A stretch of DNA of 64,000 nucleotides from Sanguibacter antarcticus (GCF_002564005.1 NZ_PDJG01000001.1:1798001-1862000); one strand, 5' to 3'. Numbered from the stretch's first letter, positions 32,134 through 43,020 are shown. The notes: generated by a model from the letters alone, not told the origin. Numbers and translations: made by a program.

Positions 32134-33795
32134 TCAACGGTTCGCGAGGACCCGCTGCATGAGCTCAGCCGACCGCGCGTCGTAGAGCCTGCCGCCCACC
32201 CGGACCCCGACGACGAGCGCAACCATCCCCGAGCCGAGGCCCGCAGCCAGCGCCAACCAGGCGAGCCGCGCACCGGCGTCGTCCCGGATCTCGCTCGTCG
32301 GGTAGAACCACCCGCCCGGCACGCCCCCGGGGGTGGTGAGGCCCAGGACCAGCTGGTCGAGCAGGCCGCTGTTCGCTGCGAGAGCAGCGCCTGCGAGGAC
32401 CGCTGTCGGCAGGACGGCCAGGACGAGGACGAGCCACCCGATCCCCTGGATGACGAGGCTCGCGATCGCTGAGCCCTGCGGTGCGGCGAACGGGCCGTCG
32501 CCCGGGCGCGGGACCGGGTACACGAAGCGCGCCGAGACGACGCTGGAGAGCCCGAGCGCGCAGAGCAGCACCGCGAGGCCGAGGCCGAGGACGGCGGGGA
32601 GGTCGTCCCACCGGTCGGTGTACCCGGCTGACCCGACGGCCAGGACGACGACGAGCGGCAGCCCGATGATCGCGGCGGCGCCCGCCCGTCCGGTGCGGTC
32701 GTCGCGGCCGCTGATGCCTGACGTGACGTGCAGCCAGAAGGCGCTGTGGTCGTAGGCGACGTCGGCCGAGATGATCCACCCGACGATGAACGCGGTGACC
32801 GGGGCGAGCATGAGGAGCACGGTCCCGTCGCCACGGTCGAGAAAGCCGAAGAGGAACGGCAAGAGCGGGACGACGGCGAGCGAGCTCGCGTAGCGCGGGT
32901 CGCGGGCCCAGTAGACGAGGCATCGCGCTGTGACGCTCCAGGCAGGGGTGGCAGGCAGGACGCCGAGGATCCCCAGCCCGCGTGCGCGCGACCCGCGCTG
33001 CCCGCCGCGGGAGGGCGCGCTGACCTGGCGTTCGAGCGACCAGGCCCACACGAGGATCAGCGCGACGAGCACGCCGGCCGCGACCCCGAACCGGGCGAGC
33101 GCCTCCACCGGTCGGCCGGCGGCGACGGTCCCGGGGACCGACCACACTGCTCCGAACGGCAGCCAGCCCACGACCTGCCCGAGCTGCGTGACCGTGAGCC
33201 GGTCCGTGTCGAGCTGTCCCGAGGCCCAGCTCAGGGCAGGCACGAGCGCGATGACGGGCAGGAACACGACGATACCGGCGACCTCACGAAACCGGCGCGA
33301 CACCCGCAGCGGGGCCAGCACCGTGGTGGTCGCGCGCGCTCCGACGATGCACGTGGCGAGGGCGAGGGGGGCACAGACGAGCGCGGCCAGGAACGCTCCC
33401 GGCACGCGTACCCACACGAGCGCCGTACCGACCGTGGCCAAGAGCGTCACCAGCCCGGGTACCCCGACGACGCCTGACAGGGCGATCCCGACGAGGAGGT
33501 CACGACGCCGGATCCCGTAGACGGCGAGCCGGTGCGGGTCGAGGGTCCCGTCGACGCCGAAGGCCACGAGCGGGAGGAACCACCAGGCGAGGGCGACGAG
33601 GCTCCCGACCCCGACGAGGATCGTCCCGGCGAGCTCCACGTCCCGTCGCCCGAGGTAGGCGAGGCCGAAGAGGACCGCGGCGAAGACGCTCGTCCCGTAG
33701 AGGAGTGCTGCGCCGAGACCGACGATCTGCCAGACGCTGCGGCGCAAGGAGTTGCCGAGCATGAGCAGACGGAGCCTCAGGAGGTGCGCAACCAC
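32134..33795 (-). CDS. ABC transporter membrane subunit, 12-helix
   Basis: Starting at the GTG at 33795, which overlaps the end of the ATPase gene by 19 bases, the product is 553 residues (VVAHLLRLRLLMLGNSLRRS). A later ATG at 33762 is possible. About 12 hydrophobic segments are visible, with the first pair near residues 20-70. The protein lacks sequence motifs but is the usual partner of an ABC-2-type ATPase in actinobacteria. The substrate is unknown. The gene is coupled to the ATPase gene upstream. Confidence 0.8.
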   Translation of the reverse strand: MVAHLLRLRLLMLGNSLRRSVWQIVGLGAALLYGTSVFAAVLFGLAYLGRRDVELAGTILVGVGSLVALAWWFLPLVAFGVDGTLDPHRLAVYGIRRRDLLVGIALSGVVGVPGLVTLLATVGTALVWVRVPGAFLAALVCAPLALATCIVGARATTTVLAPLRVSRRFREVAGIVVFLPVIALVPALSWASGQLDTDRLTVTQLGQVVGWLPFGAVWSVPGTVAAGRPVEALARFGVAAGVLVALILVWAWSLERQVSAPSRGGQRGSRARGLGILGVLPATPAWSVTARCLVYWARDPRYASSLAVVPLLPFLFGFLDRGDGTVLLMLAPVTAFIVGWIISADVAYDHSAFWLHVTSGISGRDDRTGRAGAAAIIGLPLVVVLAVGSAGYTDRWDDLPAVLGLGLAVLLCALGLSSVVSARFVYPVPRPGDGPFAAPQGSAIASLVIQGIGWLVLVLAVLPTAVLAGAALAANSGLLDQLVLGLTTPGGVPGGWFYPTSEIRDDAGARLAWLALAAGLGSGMVALVVGVRVGGRLYDARSAELMQRVLANR

Positions 33796-34586
33796 GCGAG
33801 GCCTTCTGCACGACGGGGGTCTCCGACGAGCTCGACGAACCGGTCCTCCAACGAGCGTCCCGCGCGCACCTCGTCGACGGTGCCTGCGGCCAGGACGCGC
33901 CCGGCGGCGACGACCGCGACGTGGTCGCACATGCGCTGGACGAGGTCCATGACGTGCGACGACACGATGACGGTGCCGCCCGAGGCGACGTAGCCCGCGA
34001 GGATCTGCCGGATGCGGGAGGTCGAGACGGGATCGACGGACTCGAACGGTTCGTCGAGGACGAGCAGGCGCGGCGCATGGATGAGCGCCGCCGCGAGCGA
34101 CACCTTCTTCGTCATGCCCGCCGAGTAGTCGACGACGAGCGTGTCACGGGCGTCCTCGAGGTCGAGCGCGGCGAGGAGCTCGTCGGTCCGGGCGGTGACG
34201 GTCGGGCGGTCCATCCCGCGCAGGAGGCCCGCGTAGGTGACGAGCTGCGCACCCGTGAGCCGGTCGAACACCCCGACGCCGTCGGGCAGCACGCCCATCG
34301 CGTGCTTGGCCGCGGTCGGGTCCGTCCAGACGTCGGCCCCGGAGACCGCTGCTGTTCCTGCATCGGGGCGCAAGAGGCCGGTGGCCATCGACAGCATGGT
34401 CGTCTTGCCTGCACCGTTGGGCCCGACGACCCCGTAGAACGACCCTGCCGGGACGTCGAGGGAGATCCCGTCGACCGCCACGGTCCGGCCGAACCGCTTG
34501 GACAGACCACGCAGCGACAGCGCCGCAGGTGGTGGGGGCGGCGCCGACGTGCTCACGGTCGCCGGTTCCTCGAGGGCGTCCGTCAT
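33777..34586 (-). CDS. ABC transporter ATP-binding protein
   Basis: The 269-residue protein shows LSLRGLSKRFGRTVAVDGISLDV, Walker [13 protein letters not shown] at about 55, the slightly unusual signature YSAGMTKK, Walker B LLVLDEPFESVDP and VIVSSHVMD with the switch histidine. It belongs to the ABC-2 export class. It precedes and overlaps the large membrane gene, so the two form an exporter of unknown substrate. Confidence 0.9.
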   Translation of the reverse strand: MTDALEEPATVSTSAPPPPPAALSLRGLSKRFGRTVAVDGISLDVPAGSFYGVVGPNGAGKTTMLSMATGLLRPDAGTAAVSGADVWTDPTAAKHAMGVLPDGVGVFDRLTGAQLVTYAGLLRGMDRPTVTARTDELLAALDLEDARDTLVVDYSAGMTKKVSLAAALIHAPRLLVLDEPFESVDPVSTSRIRQILAGYVASGGTVIVSSHVMDLVQRMCDHVAVVAAGRVLAAGTVDEVRAGRSLEDRFVELVGDPRRAEGLAWLRTS

Positions 34587-34642
34587 GGCAACACGGTAGC
34601 CGGTGACCCTCGATGTCGGTGGGTCAGGGCAGGGTGGAACTC

Positions 34643-35950
34643 ATGGGAACTCTTGTGTGGTGTGTCGGGGTGGGCGTCGTGAGCCTCGTCGTCGGATATC
34701 TGCTCGCCGTCGTGCGCTCGAGCTCGCGGCTGCACGCGGCCGAGGTGCGGGTGGCGCGCGCCGAGGCCGAGCTGAGCGCACAGGGCCGCGGTGCGGCCGA
34801 GCGGCTGCGCTCTCTCCAGGAGGACTCCGACCGGCTCTCTGACCAGTTCCGTGCGCTGGCGGCCGACGCCCTCGCCGCGAACAACGAGCAGTTCCTCGGC
34901 CTCGCCGAGCACCGCCTCCGTTCCACGCAGGTCGCTGGTCAGGCCGACATGGCCAAGCGCGCCGAGGCCGTCAACGCGATGGTCGAGCCCCTCACGCGAA
35001 CCCTCATGGACGTGCGTCAGCAGATGGTCGCTGCAGAGGAGGCGCGGATCGCGAGCGCGGCCGCCCTCGGTGAGCAGGTCCGCGGCATGCGCGAGACCTC
35101 GGAGCTGTTGCGCACCGAGACCGGCACGCTCGTCACCGCACTGCGGGCCTCGGACGTCCGGGGTGCGTGGGGCGAGATGCAGCTGCGCCGGGTCGTCGAG
35201 GCGGCCGGGATGCTCAACCGGGTCGACTTCGTCGAGCAGAGCAGCGTGCACACCGACGACGGCGACCTGCGCCCCGACATGGTGGTCCACCTCGCTGGCG
35301 GCAAGCGCGTCGTCGTCGACGCGAAGGTGGCGTTCCTCGGGTACCTCGATGCCCAGCAGACGTCCGACCCGGTGCGCCGTGCCGAGCGCCTCGCCGCGCA
35401 CGCACGCCACGTCCGCAAGCACATCGACGATCTCTCCGGGAAGCGGTACTGGGACCAGTTCAGCCCCGCACCGGAGTTCGTCGTCATGTTCATCCCGGCC
35501 GAGTCGTTCCTCTCCGCCGCGGTCGACGAGGACCCGTCGCTCCTCGAGTACGCGTTCGGCCGCAACGTCGTCATCGTCACGCCCATGACGCTCATGGCAC
35601 TGCTGCGCACGGTCGCCTACGCCTGGCGCCAGGACGCGCTGGCTGAGAACGCACAGAAGGTGCTCACCATCGGCAAGGAGCTCCACGGGCGTCTCGCGAC
35701 GATGGGCATGCACCTCAACCGGCTCGGCCGGCAGATCCAAGGAGCAGCCGACTCGTACAACAAGACCGTCGCGTCGCTCGAGACGCGCGTCCTCGTCAGC
35801 GCCCGACGGTTCGCAGAGCTCGACATCGTCGACGAGACGCTCGAGTCCCCCACCCCGGTCAACCCCCAGCTCAGTGCGCTCAGCTCCCCCGAGCTCCTCG
35901 CGTCCGTCGACGAGACGTTCGTCGACATCGGCGACGGCCGCCGCAGCTGA
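34643..35950 (+). CDS. rmuC: DNA recombination protein RmuC
   Basis: The ATG at 34643 has GGTGGA close upstream. The 435-residue protein has an N-terminal membrane anchor (LVWCVGVGVVSLVVGYLLAVV), a coiled-coil region of about 130 residues and the RmuC core with GAWGEMQLRRVVEAAGML, PDMVVHLAGGKRVVVDAKV and FVVMFIPAESFLSAA. The core resembles nucleases of the PD-(D/E)xK type. RmuC limits recombination between inverted repeats in E. coli. It stands alone between divergent and downstream genes. Confidence 0.92.
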   Translation: MGTLVWCVGVGVVSLVVGYLLAVVRSSSRLHAAEVRVARAEAELSAQGRGAAERLRSLQEDSDRLSDQFRALAADALAANNEQFLGLAEHRLRSTQVAGQADMAKRAEAVNAMVEPLTRTLMDVRQQMVAAEEARIASAAALGEQVRGMRETSELLRTETGTLVTALRASDVRGAWGEMQLRRVVEAAGMLNRVDFVEQSSVHTDDGDLRPDMVVHLAGGKRVVVDAKVAFLGYLDAQQTSDPVRRAERLAAHARHVRKHIDDLSGKRYWDQFSPAPEFVVMFIPAESFLSAAVDEDPSLLEYAFGRNVVIVTPMTLMALLRTVAYAWRQDALAENAQKVLTIGKELHGRLATMGMHLNRLGRQIQGAADSYNKTVASLETRVLVSARRFAELDIVDETLESPTPVNPQLSALSSPELLASVDETFVDIGDGRRS

Positions 35951-36075
35951 CTCGCTCCTGACCCGCGCCTGACCCGCGAGAACGGCCCGCACCTGCCGCG
36001 CCCGGAGCAGCCCGATAGCCTGAGGAGCCCCACCCGGCAGCCAGGCTGCCGAGCCGCTGCTGTCCGAGGAGCCTT

Positions 36076-36984
36076 GTGTCCGAGCATCCCACGTACCCGA
36101 CCGTCGCCGACACCATCGGCCGGACGCCGCTCGTGCGCCTGCAGCGTCTCGCTGACGGCGCCGCCCCCGGGACCACCGTCCTCGCCAAGCTCGAGGGGAA
36201 CAACCCCGCCGGGTCGGTCAAGGACCGCCCGGCCCTCCTCATGATCCGCAACGCACAAGAACGCGGAGAGATCCGGCCGGGCGACACGCTCGTCGAGGCG
36301 ACGAGCGGCAACACGGGGATCGCGCTCGCGATGGCCGCCGCCATCATGGGCTACCGGATGATCCTCATCATGCCCGACGACCTCTCGGTCGAACGCGCCC
36401 AGACGATGCGTGCCTACGGCGCCGAGCTCATCCTCACACCGACCGCGCAGGGGATGGAGCACTGCCGAGACCTCGCAGGCTCGATGGCCGCCGCGGGCGA
36501 GGGGCACGTGCTCGACCAGTTCGCCAACGCCGACAACCCGCTCGCCCACTACCGCACCACCGGACCAGAGCTCTGGGACGCCACCGGCGGACAGATCACG
36601 CACTTCGTCAGCTCGATGGGGACGACCGGCACGATCACCGGCACGGGCCGCTACCTCGCCGAGCGCAACCCCGCAGTCCAGATCATCGGCGTCCAGCCCG
36701 AAGAAGGATCACGCATCCCCGGCATCCGGAAGTGGCCGGACGCGTACCTGCCCTCGATCTACGACAGCAGCGTGGTCGACGAGATCAGGCTCGTCAGCCG
36801 TGCCGACGCCGAGCAGGGTGCCCGGGCGCTCGCCCGTGAGGAAGGCATCTTCGCCGGGGTCTCCTCCGGCGGCGCTGCGACGATCGCGCTGCAGATCGCT
36901 GCCGAGGTCCCGGACGCCACGATCGCGTTCATCGTGTGCGACCGCGGAGACCGCTACCTGTCCACGGGCCTCTTCCCAGCGTGA
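36076..36984 (+). CDS. cysM: Cysteine synthase B (CysM-like)
   Basis: A GTG start follows GAGGAG at good spacing and gives 302 residues. The PLP-dependent fold is clear: TIGRTPLVRLQRL, the lysine in NPAGSVKDRPAL, the substrate loop EATSGNTGIALA, the phosphate-binding SSMGTTGTITGTGRYL and GVSSGGAA. The PEEGSRIPGIRKWP segment and RDLAGSMAA order are typical of CysM. The enzyme makes cysteine from an activated serine and sulfide or thiosulfate. Confidence 0.92.
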   Translation: MSEHPTYPTVADTIGRTPLVRLQRLADGAAPGTTVLAKLEGNNPAGSVKDRPALLMIRNAQERGEIRPGDTLVEATSGNTGIALAMAAAIMGYRMILIMPDDLSVERAQTMRAYGAELILTPTAQGMEHCRDLAGSMAAAGEGHVLDQFANADNPLAHYRTTGPELWDATGGQITHFVSSMGTTGTITGTGRYLAERNPAVQIIGVQPEEGSRIPGIRKWPDAYLPSIYDSSVVDEIRLVSRADAEQGARALAREEGIFAGVSSGGAATIALQIAAEVPDATIAFIVCDRGDRYLSTGLFPA

Positions 36985-37018
36985 GCGAGCCGACCCGCGT
37001 GAGCGAGCCGGCCCGCTC
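36980..37018 (+). terminator. Direct repeat and hairpin after cysM
   Basis: GCGTGAGCGAGCCG occurs at 36980-36993 and again at 36997-37010. The second copy forms the hairpin gagcgagccggcccgctc (37001-37018) with one mismatch. It lies between the convergent cysM and ispH genes and may end both transcripts. Confidence 0.55.
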
Positions 37019-37030
37019 CACAAGAGACCT

Positions 37031-38086
37031 CTAGAGCACCTCGACGGCGAGCGTCGTGCGCCCCGCGCGCTTCGGCCGAGCGGCCTCGACCCCGGCCTGC
37101 TTGAGGTCGGCGCGCAGCTCCTTCGGCAGCGAGAACATGAGGTCCTCGGTCGCGGTCCGGACCTCCTGGACATCGCTGTAGCCACGCTGCGCGAGGAACT
37201 TCAGGACGTCGTCGACGAGGATCTCCGGCACGGAGGCTCCCGACGTCACGCCGACGGTGCTCACCCCGTCGAGCCAGGCCTCGTCCATCTCCTTCGCGTA
37301 GTCGATGAGGTACGACGCCCGGGCGCCGGCGTCGAGGGCAACCTCGACGAGCCGCACCGAGTTGGACGAGTTCGTCGACCCGACGACGATGACGAGGTCG
37401 CACGCGGGCGCAAGCTTCTTCACCGCCACCTGACGGTTCTGCGTCGCGTAGCAGATGTCGTCGCTCGGCGGGTCCTGGAGCGTCGGGAAGCGCTCGCGCA
37501 GCCGTCGCACCGTCTCCATCGTCTCGTCGACCGACAACGTGGTCTGCGAGATCCACACGACCTTGTCCGGGTCGCGCACGGTGACCGAGTCGACGTCCTC
37601 CGGTGAGTTGACCACCTGGATGTGCTCGGGCGCCTCACCGGCCGTCCCCTCGACCTCTTCGTGGCCCTCGTGGCCGATGAGAAGGATGTCGTAGTCCTCG
37701 TCGGCGAAGCGGACAGCCTCCTTGTGCACCTTCGTCACCAGCGGGCACGTCGCGTCGATGGTCACGAGCGACCGTGCCTCGGCTGCCTCGACGACGGCCG
37801 GCGAGACTCCGTGGGCCGAGAACACGACGCGCGCGCCCTCCGGAACGTCGTCCGTCTCGCTCACGAAGATCGCTCCTCGCTCGGTGAGGGTCTCGACGAC
37901 GTACTTGTTGTGGACGATCTCCTTGCGGACGTAGATGGGTGCACCGTGAAGGTCGAGCGCCTTCTCGACAGCGATCACCGCACGATCCACGCCGGCGCAG
38001 TAGCCGCGCGGGGCAGCGAGCAGGACACGCTTGCCGGTGGGTACAGGGGCAGCGTCGGGGGCCGTCTCGGGCGGGTAGAGATTCAC
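37031..38086 (-). CDS. ispH: 4-hydroxy-3-methylbut-2-enyl diphosphate reductase (IspH)
   Basis: The 351-residue protein carries the three iron-sulfur cysteine motifs in order: [23 protein letters not shown] and [18 protein letters not shown] and [12 protein letters not shown] are also conserved. IspH is the last enzyme of the MEP pathway and forms IPP and DMAPP from HMBPP using a 4Fe-4S cluster. It is convergent with cysM and divergent from xseA. Confidence 0.96.
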   Translation of the reverse strand: MNLYPPETAPDAAPVPTGKRVLLAAPRGYCAGVDRAVIAVEKALDLHGAPIYVRKEIVHNKYVVETLTERGAIFVSETDDVPEGARVVFSAHGVSPAVVEAAEARSLVTIDATCPLVTKVHKEAVRFADEDYDILLIGHEGHEEVEGTAGEAPEHIQVVNSPEDVDSVTVRDPDKVVWISQTTLSVDETMETVRRLRERFPTLQDPPSDDICYATQNRQVAVKKLAPACDLVIVVGSTNSSNSVRLVEVALDAGARASYLIDYAKEMDEAWLDGVSTVGVTSGASVPEILVDDVLKFLAQRGYSDVQEVRTATEDLMFSLPKELRADLKQAGVEAARPKRAGRTTLAVEVL

Positions 38087-38165
38087 CTGGCCAGTCTAGG
38101 TGACAGGTGCAGCACGCCACCTGGTCGCCCGGGGCGCTCCACCACATCCACACGATGTCACCGCG

Positions 38166-39455
38166 ATGGTGCAGGCTGGTGACGTGCCCTCACCGACGAC
38201 GCCCCCCACACCACCTCCGACGAGCTCGCCGCGCCCAGCGCTGGCGGCCCGCGCCGGCGACACGACCGCCGAGAACCCGTGGCCGGTCCGGCTGCTCTCG
38301 GCAAAGATCACCGACTACATCGACCGGATGTCTCCCCTGTGGGTCGAGGGGCAGGTCGTCCAGCTCAACCGTCGTCCCGGCGCGGGCATGGCTTTCCTCA
38401 CCCTGCGCGACTCGGACGCAGACACGTCCTTGTCCGTGTCGGTGTACTCGAAGGTGCTCGACGCCGTCACGGCGCCGCTCGAGGAGGGCGCGCACGTGGT
38501 CGTCCACGCCAAGGCGACGTTCTGGGCCAAGCGCGGGTCGTTCCAGCTCCAGGCAGACCAGCTGCGCCCCGTCGGGGTCGGCGAGCTGCTCGCGCGCATC
38601 GAGCACCTCAAGCGGATCCTCGCAGCCGAAGGGCTCTTCGACCTCGACCGCAAGAAGCCGCTGCCGTTCCTGCCGCGCGTCGTCGGGCTCGTGTGCGGCC
38701 GAGAGTCCAAGGCCGAGCACGACGTCGTGGTCAACGCGCAGGCGCGGTGGCCCCAGGTCCGGTTCGAGATCCGAGAGGTCGCCGTCCAAGGCACCTCCGC
38801 GGTCCCCCAGGTGAGCGCGGCCATCGCCGAGCTCGACGCGCACCCCGACGTCGAGGTCATCGTCGTCGCGCGCGGTGGCGGCGCGGTCGAAGACCTCCTG
38901 CCGTTCAGCAACGAGTCGCTCGTCCGCGCCGCCGCCGCGTGCCGGACGCCGCTCGTGAGTGCGATCGGCCACGAGACCGATGCCCCGCTGCTCGACCTCG
39001 TCGCCGACTACCGTGCGTCGACCCCCACAGACGCGGCCAAGCGCATCGTTCCCGACGTGAGCGAGGAGCGCTCACGGATCGTGCAGATGCGCTCGCGCAC
39101 GCGTGCCGCGATCAGTCACCTCGTCGACCGCGAGCGCGCCGGGCTGGCGAGCATCCGTTCACGCCCTGCCCTCGCCACGCCGCACACGATGATCGCCGCG
39201 CACGAGGACAGGGTCGGTGGGCTGCGCGACGCCGCGCGACGCCGGTTCGAGCGTGTCCTGCTCGACGCGGAGGCCGCCGTGCACAGCCTCGGGGCGCAGG
39301 TCCGCGCGCTCTCGCCCGCGGCGACGCTCGAGCGCGGGTATGCCGTGGTCCAAGGTCCAGCAGGCGCGGTCGTCCGCTCCCCTGACGACGTGGCCAGCGG
39401 CGACGTGCTGCGCATCCGGCTGGCCCACGACGAGATCACCGCCACGACCCGCTAG
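38166..39455 (+). CDS. xseA: Exodeoxyribonuclease VII large subunit
   Basis: The protein has an N-terminal OB domain ([27 protein letters not shown] sequence) and the XseA catalytic domain with [36 protein letters not shown] and [27 protein letters not shown]. Degradation of single-stranded DNA by ExoVII needs both XseA and XseB. xseB follows closely. The start at the ATG at 38166 is a choice; a GTG at 38184 is equally possible because ribosome-binding sites are weak. Confidence 0.94.
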   Translation: MVQAGDVPSPTTPPTPPPTSSPRPALAARAGDTTAENPWPVRLLSAKITDYIDRMSPLWVEGQVVQLNRRPGAGMAFLTLRDSDADTSLSVSVYSKVLDAVTAPLEEGAHVVVHAKATFWAKRGSFQLQADQLRPVGVGELLARIEHLKRILAAEGLFDLDRKKPLPFLPRVVGLVCGRESKAEHDVVVNAQARWPQVRFEIREVAVQGTSAVPQVSAAIAELDAHPDVEVIVVARGGGAVEDLLPFSNESLVRAAAACRTPLVSAIGHETDAPLLDLVADYRASTPTDAAKRIVPDVSEERSRIVQMRSRTRAAISHLVDRERAGLASIRSRPALATPHTMIAAHEDRVGGLRDAARRRFERVLLDAEAAVHSLGAQVRALSPAATLERGYAVVQGPAGAVVRSPDDVASGDVLRIRLAHDEITATTR

Positions 39456-39489
39456 ACGGCCCCACCAGGAAAGTTGGTTTACTTCTCCC

Positions 39490-39744
39490 ATGCCCACCGA
39501 ACAGCCCATCCACGAGACCGTCTCGGTCCCGCCCGAGCTCGCGTCCCTCAGCTACGAGCAGGCGCGCGACGAGCTCGTCCAGGTCGTCTCCCGGCTCGAG
39601 GCCGGCGGCGAGCCGCTCGAGGCGTCGCTCGCGCTGTGGGAGCGCGGCGAAGCGCTCGCCGCACGGTGCCAGGAATGGCTCGACGGCGCCCGCGAGCGGC
39701 TGGACGCGACCCGCGTCCCTGCACCTTCCCTCGACGACGAGTAG
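39490..39744 (+). CDS. xseB: Exodeoxyribonuclease VII small subunit
   Basis: The 84-residue protein begins [29 protein letters not shown] and contains [40 protein letters not shown], the two-helix XseB signature. It lies 34 bases after xseA on the same strand and 7 bases before the PfkB kinase gene, so it is probably in the same transcript as both. Confidence 0.94.
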   Translation: MPTEQPIHETVSVPPELASLSYEQARDELVQVVSRLEAGGEPLEASLALWERGEALAARCQEWLDGARERLDATRVPAPSLDDE

Positions 39745-39751
39745 GACCACC

Positions 39752-40696
39752 ATGCCCAAGAGCCGCCCTCTTCCCACCGCTCCTGACCTGGCCCTCGTCA
39801 TCGGTGAGGCGCTCATCGACGTGGTGCACCGCACCGACGGGTCGACGAGCGAGCATCCCGGCGGGAGCCCCGCGAACGTCGCGCTCACCCTCGGCCGGCT
39901 CGAGCGCCCTGTCGAGCTCCTCACGTGGATCGGCAACGACGTCTACGGCGACGTCGTGCGCAAGTGGCTCGCCGGCTCGTCCGTGTCGATCGCGCCGGGG
40001 AGCGACGGGGCGTCGTCCACGTCGTTGGCTGTCGCACGGCTCGGCGCGGACGGCGGCGCGACGTACGAGTTCGACCTCGACTGGAACCTCTGCCGCACCG
40101 CGGAGGTCCCCGAGGGGACGATCGTCGCGCACACCGGTTCGATCGCTGCCGTTCTCGAGCCAGGCGCGACCGCCGTCCGCCGGGTGCTGGGCTCGGCCCG
40201 CTCGCGCGCGACGATCACGTACGACCCCAACATCCGTCCGAGCCTCATGGGGACCGCCACCGCGGTGCGTCCACGGGTCGAGGAGCTCGTGGGGCTGTCG
40301 GACGTCGTCAAGGTGAGCGACGAGGACCTGCGGTGGCTCTATCCCGCTGCCGACCTCGGGTCGATCGCGACCCGGTGGCAGAAGTCGGGTCCCGCGCTCG
40401 TCGTCGTCACCTACGGCGGCGAGGGCGCGCACGCGTACACGGCGGGAGGCCGTGTGGACGTGGCGGCACCGGCGGTCACGGTCGCCGACACCGTCGGGGC
40501 GGGCGACTCGTTCATGGGCGCTCTCATCGACGGCCTGTGGAGCGCTGGTCTCCTCGGGGCGAGCCAGCGCGGCGCGCTCGCCACGATCTCGACCGAGACG
40601 CTCACCACGGTGCTCGAGCAGTGCGTCCAGGTCGCAGCGATCACCGTGTCACGGCCCGGTGCCAACCCGCCACGGCGCCGCGAGCTCGCTCTCTGA
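39752..40696 (+). CDS. PfkB-family carbohydrate kinase
   Basis: The 314-residue kinase shows the N-terminal GEALIDVV and GGSPANVALTLGRL motif and the C-terminal ATP/catalytic signature DTVGAGDSFMGALI. The pattern is closest to fructokinases, but the substrate is not fixed by sequence. It follows xseB by 7 bases. A strong hairpin lies just downstream. Confidence 0.88.
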   Translation: MPKSRPLPTAPDLALVIGEALIDVVHRTDGSTSEHPGGSPANVALTLGRLERPVELLTWIGNDVYGDVVRKWLAGSSVSIAPGSDGASSTSLAVARLGADGGATYEFDLDWNLCRTAEVPEGTIVAHTGSIAAVLEPGATAVRRVLGSARSRATITYDPNIRPSLMGTATAVRPRVEELVGLSDVVKVSDEDLRWLYPAADLGSIATRWQKSGPALVVVTYGGEGAHAYTAGGRVDVAAPAVTVADTVGAGDSFMGALIDGLWSAGLLGASQRGALATISTETLTTVLEQCVQVAAITVSRPGANPPRRRELAL

Positions 40697-40701
40697 GGGA
40701 A

Positions 40702-40745
40702 CGGTCCTGCTGGTGTCCGGACGCGCATGGACACCGGCAGGACCG
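40702..40745 (+). terminator. Terminator after the PfkB kinase gene
   Basis: Two 17-base arms, cggtcctgctggtgtcc at 40702-40718 and its complement at 40729-40745, pair with a single mismatch around a 10-base loop. It sits 6 bases past the stop codon. Confidence 0.8.
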
Positions 40746-40842
40746 GCCTCGAACACTGCAATATCCTCAGCAGCACGCGACCTCCGGTCGCCCCGGTCGC
40801 ACGCCGCCCGGTTTCGGACGCTGTGTCCTCGGACATCGATCG

Positions 40843-41505
40843 ATGGGATTCCTCGTGCCGCACACCCTCACTCCCTCGCAAGCCTGGATCGATCTCAAGG
40901 CCGGAAACCGCCGCTTCGTCGACGACGCCATGATCCACCCGTCCCAAGGCTTCGACCGTCGAGCCGAGCTCAAGGTCTCTCAGCACCCCTTCGCTGTCGT
41001 GTTCGGCTGCTCCGACTCCCGTGTGGCTGCCGAGATCATCTTCGACCAGGGCCTCGGTGACGTCTTCGTCGTGCGCACCGCCGGACACGTGCTGGACACG
41101 ACCGTCATCGGGTCGATCGAGTACGCGGTCGAGCTCCTCGACACGCCTCTAGTCGTGGTCCTCGGCCACGACTCCTGCGGCGCGGTCGCCGCTGCAGCCC
41201 ACACCCTTATGACGGGCGAGCAGCAGACGGGCTTCGTGCGTGCTGTGGTCGACCGGGTCATCCCGTCGATCGTCAACATCACGTCCGCGAACGGCGGAGG
41301 CTTCAAGTCCGTCGACGCCGACACCCTGCGCCGCGAGCACGTGCGGCACACCGTGTCGATGCTCCACTCCTACTCTGCGGGCCTCGCCAGAGCGATCGAC
41401 GAGGGTCGCTGCGCGATCGTCGGGGTCGAGTACGACCTCGCGGACGGCAACGCCCGGCTCATCGAGGCCATCGGCGACATCGGCGACGTGACGTTCGACG
41501 CCTGA
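40843..41505 (+). CDS. Beta-carbonic anhydrase
   Basis: From the ATG at 40843 the product is 220 residues. The zinc ligands of beta-class enzymes are visible: VFGCSDSRVAAE (cysteine and the Asp-Arg pair) and VLGHDSCGAV (histidine and cysteine). The reaction is reversible hydration of CO2 to bicarbonate in the cytoplasm. It stands alone after a terminator. Confidence 0.93.
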   Translation: MGFLVPHTLTPSQAWIDLKAGNRRFVDDAMIHPSQGFDRRAELKVSQHPFAVVFGCSDSRVAAEIIFDQGLGDVFVVRTAGHVLDTTVIGSIEYAVELLDTPLVVVLGHDSCGAVAAAAHTLMTGEQQTGFVRAVVDRVIPSIVNITSANGGGFKSVDADTLRREHVRHTVSMLHSYSAGLARAIDEGRCAIVGVEYDLADGNARLIEAIGDIGDVTFDA

Positions 41506-41592
41506 CCTGCACGCCGACGACGCTCGTTCTGCGCTCCACGTCACGTCCACCAGACTCGATCTCGGGGCGTGACGTGGGGCACGATGGTTCCC

Positions 41593-43014
41593 ATGACTTC
41601 CACACCTGACACCGACGTCACCGGCGAGTTCCGCATCGAGCACGACACGATGGGCGAGGTCCGCGTCCCCGCGTCCGCGCTCTACCGTGCACAGACTCAG
41701 CGGGCCGTCGAGAACTTCCCCATCTCGGGCACCCCGCTCGAGCGCAGCCACATCGAGGCGCTCGCCCGGGTCAAGAAGGCCGCAGCCCGTGCGAACGCGG
41801 AGCTCGGTGTCCTCGACGCCGACATCGCGGAGGCGATCGTCGCCGCCGCAGATGCCGTCGCCGCGGGCGGCTACGACGAGCACTTCCCCGTCGACGTCTT
41901 CCAGACCGGCTCCGGCACCTCGTCGAACATGAACACGAACGAGGTCCTCGCGACGCTCGCCACCCGCTCGCTGGGCCGTGAGGTCCACCCGAACGACCAC
42001 GTCAACGCCTCCCAGTCGTCGAACGACGTATTCCCCACGTCGGTGCACGTCGCGGCGACCGCGGGCGTCGTCGGGCACCTCGTCCCTGCGCTCGAGCACC
42101 TCGCCGAGGCGCTCGAGGCCAAGTCCACCGAGTTCGCGACGGTCGTGAAGTCCGGGCGCACGCACCTCATGGACGCCACGCCGGTCACCCTCGGCCAGGA
42201 GTTCGGCGGTTACGCCGCGGCGGTCCGGTACGGCATCGAGCGCCTGCACAGCGCGCTGCCCCGCGCTGCGGAGGTGCCTCTCGGCGGCACGGCGGTCGGC
42301 ACCGGCATCAACACCCCGGCAGGATTCCCGCAGCGCGTCATCGCGCTGCTCGTCGAAGACACAGGCCTGCCGCTCACCGAGGCACGCGACCACTTCGAGG
42401 CACAGTCTGGGCGCGACGGCCTCGTCGAGCTCTCCGGCGCGCTGCGGACCATCGCCGTCTCCCTGACGAAGATCTGCAACGACCTGCGCTGGATGGGCTC
42501 TGGCCCCAACACGGGACTCGGCGAGATCGCCATCCCCGACCTCCAGCCGGGATCGTCGATCATGCCGGGCAAGGTCAACCCCGTCATCCCGGAGGCCGTC
42601 CTCATGGTCGCGGCCCGCGTCATCGGCAACGACGCGACCGTGGCCTGGGCCGGCGCGAGCGGTTCGTTCGAGCTCAACGTCCAGATCCCGGTCATCGCGC
42701 TCGGCGTCCTCGAGTCGATCCGCCTGCTCGCCAACGCGAGCGTCGCGCTCGCCGACAAGACCGTCACGGGAATCACCGCGAACGTCGAGCACGCACGCGC
42801 CCTCGCCGAGTCGTCACCGTCGATCGTCACGCCGCTCAACCGCGTCATCGGCTACGAGGCGGCCGCGAAGGTCGCGAAGCACTCCGTGAAGAAGGGCCTC
42901 ACGGTCCGCGAGGCGGTCGTCGACCTCGGCTTCGTCGAGCGCGGCGAGGTCACCGAGGCTCAGCTCGACTCGGCGCTCGACGTCCTGTCGATGACGCGCC
43001 CGCCGCAGGCCTGA
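41593..43014 (+). CDS. fumC: Fumarate hydratase, class II
   Basis: The protein of about 473 residues has all class II signatures: [43 protein letters not shown] and the catalytic loop [16 protein letters not shown]. It is the iron-free fumarase of the TCA cycle; the SSNMN and GxSxMPGK sequences separate it from aspartate ammonia-lyase only by family context. The start may be the ATG at 41593 or the one at 41584, which has GGGG five bases upstream. Confidence 0.94.
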   Translation: MTSTPDTDVTGEFRIEHDTMGEVRVPASALYRAQTQRAVENFPISGTPLERSHIEALARVKKAAARANAELGVLDADIAEAIVAAADAVAAGGYDEHFPVDVFQTGSGTSSNMNTNEVLATLATRSLGREVHPNDHVNASQSSNDVFPTSVHVAATAGVVGHLVPALEHLAEALEAKSTEFATVVKSGRTHLMDATPVTLGQEFGGYAAAVRYGIERLHSALPRAAEVPLGGTAVGTGINTPAGFPQRVIALLVEDTGLPLTEARDHFEAQSGRDGLVELSGALRTIAVSLTKICNDLRWMGSGPNTGLGEIAIPDLQPGSSIMPGKVNPVIPEAVLMVAARVIGNDATVAWAGASGSFELNVQIPVIALGVLESIRLLANASVALADKTVTGITANVEHARALAESSPSIVTPLNRVIGYEAAAKVAKHSVKKGLTVREAVVDLGFVERGEVTEAQLDSALDVLSMTRPPQA

Positions 43015-43020
43015 GCACCT

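Noticed and set aside
39925..40842. N-terminal extension of the carbonic anhydrase frame
   Set aside because: This part overlaps the PfkB kinase gene and a terminator in another frame; the real gene starts at 40843.
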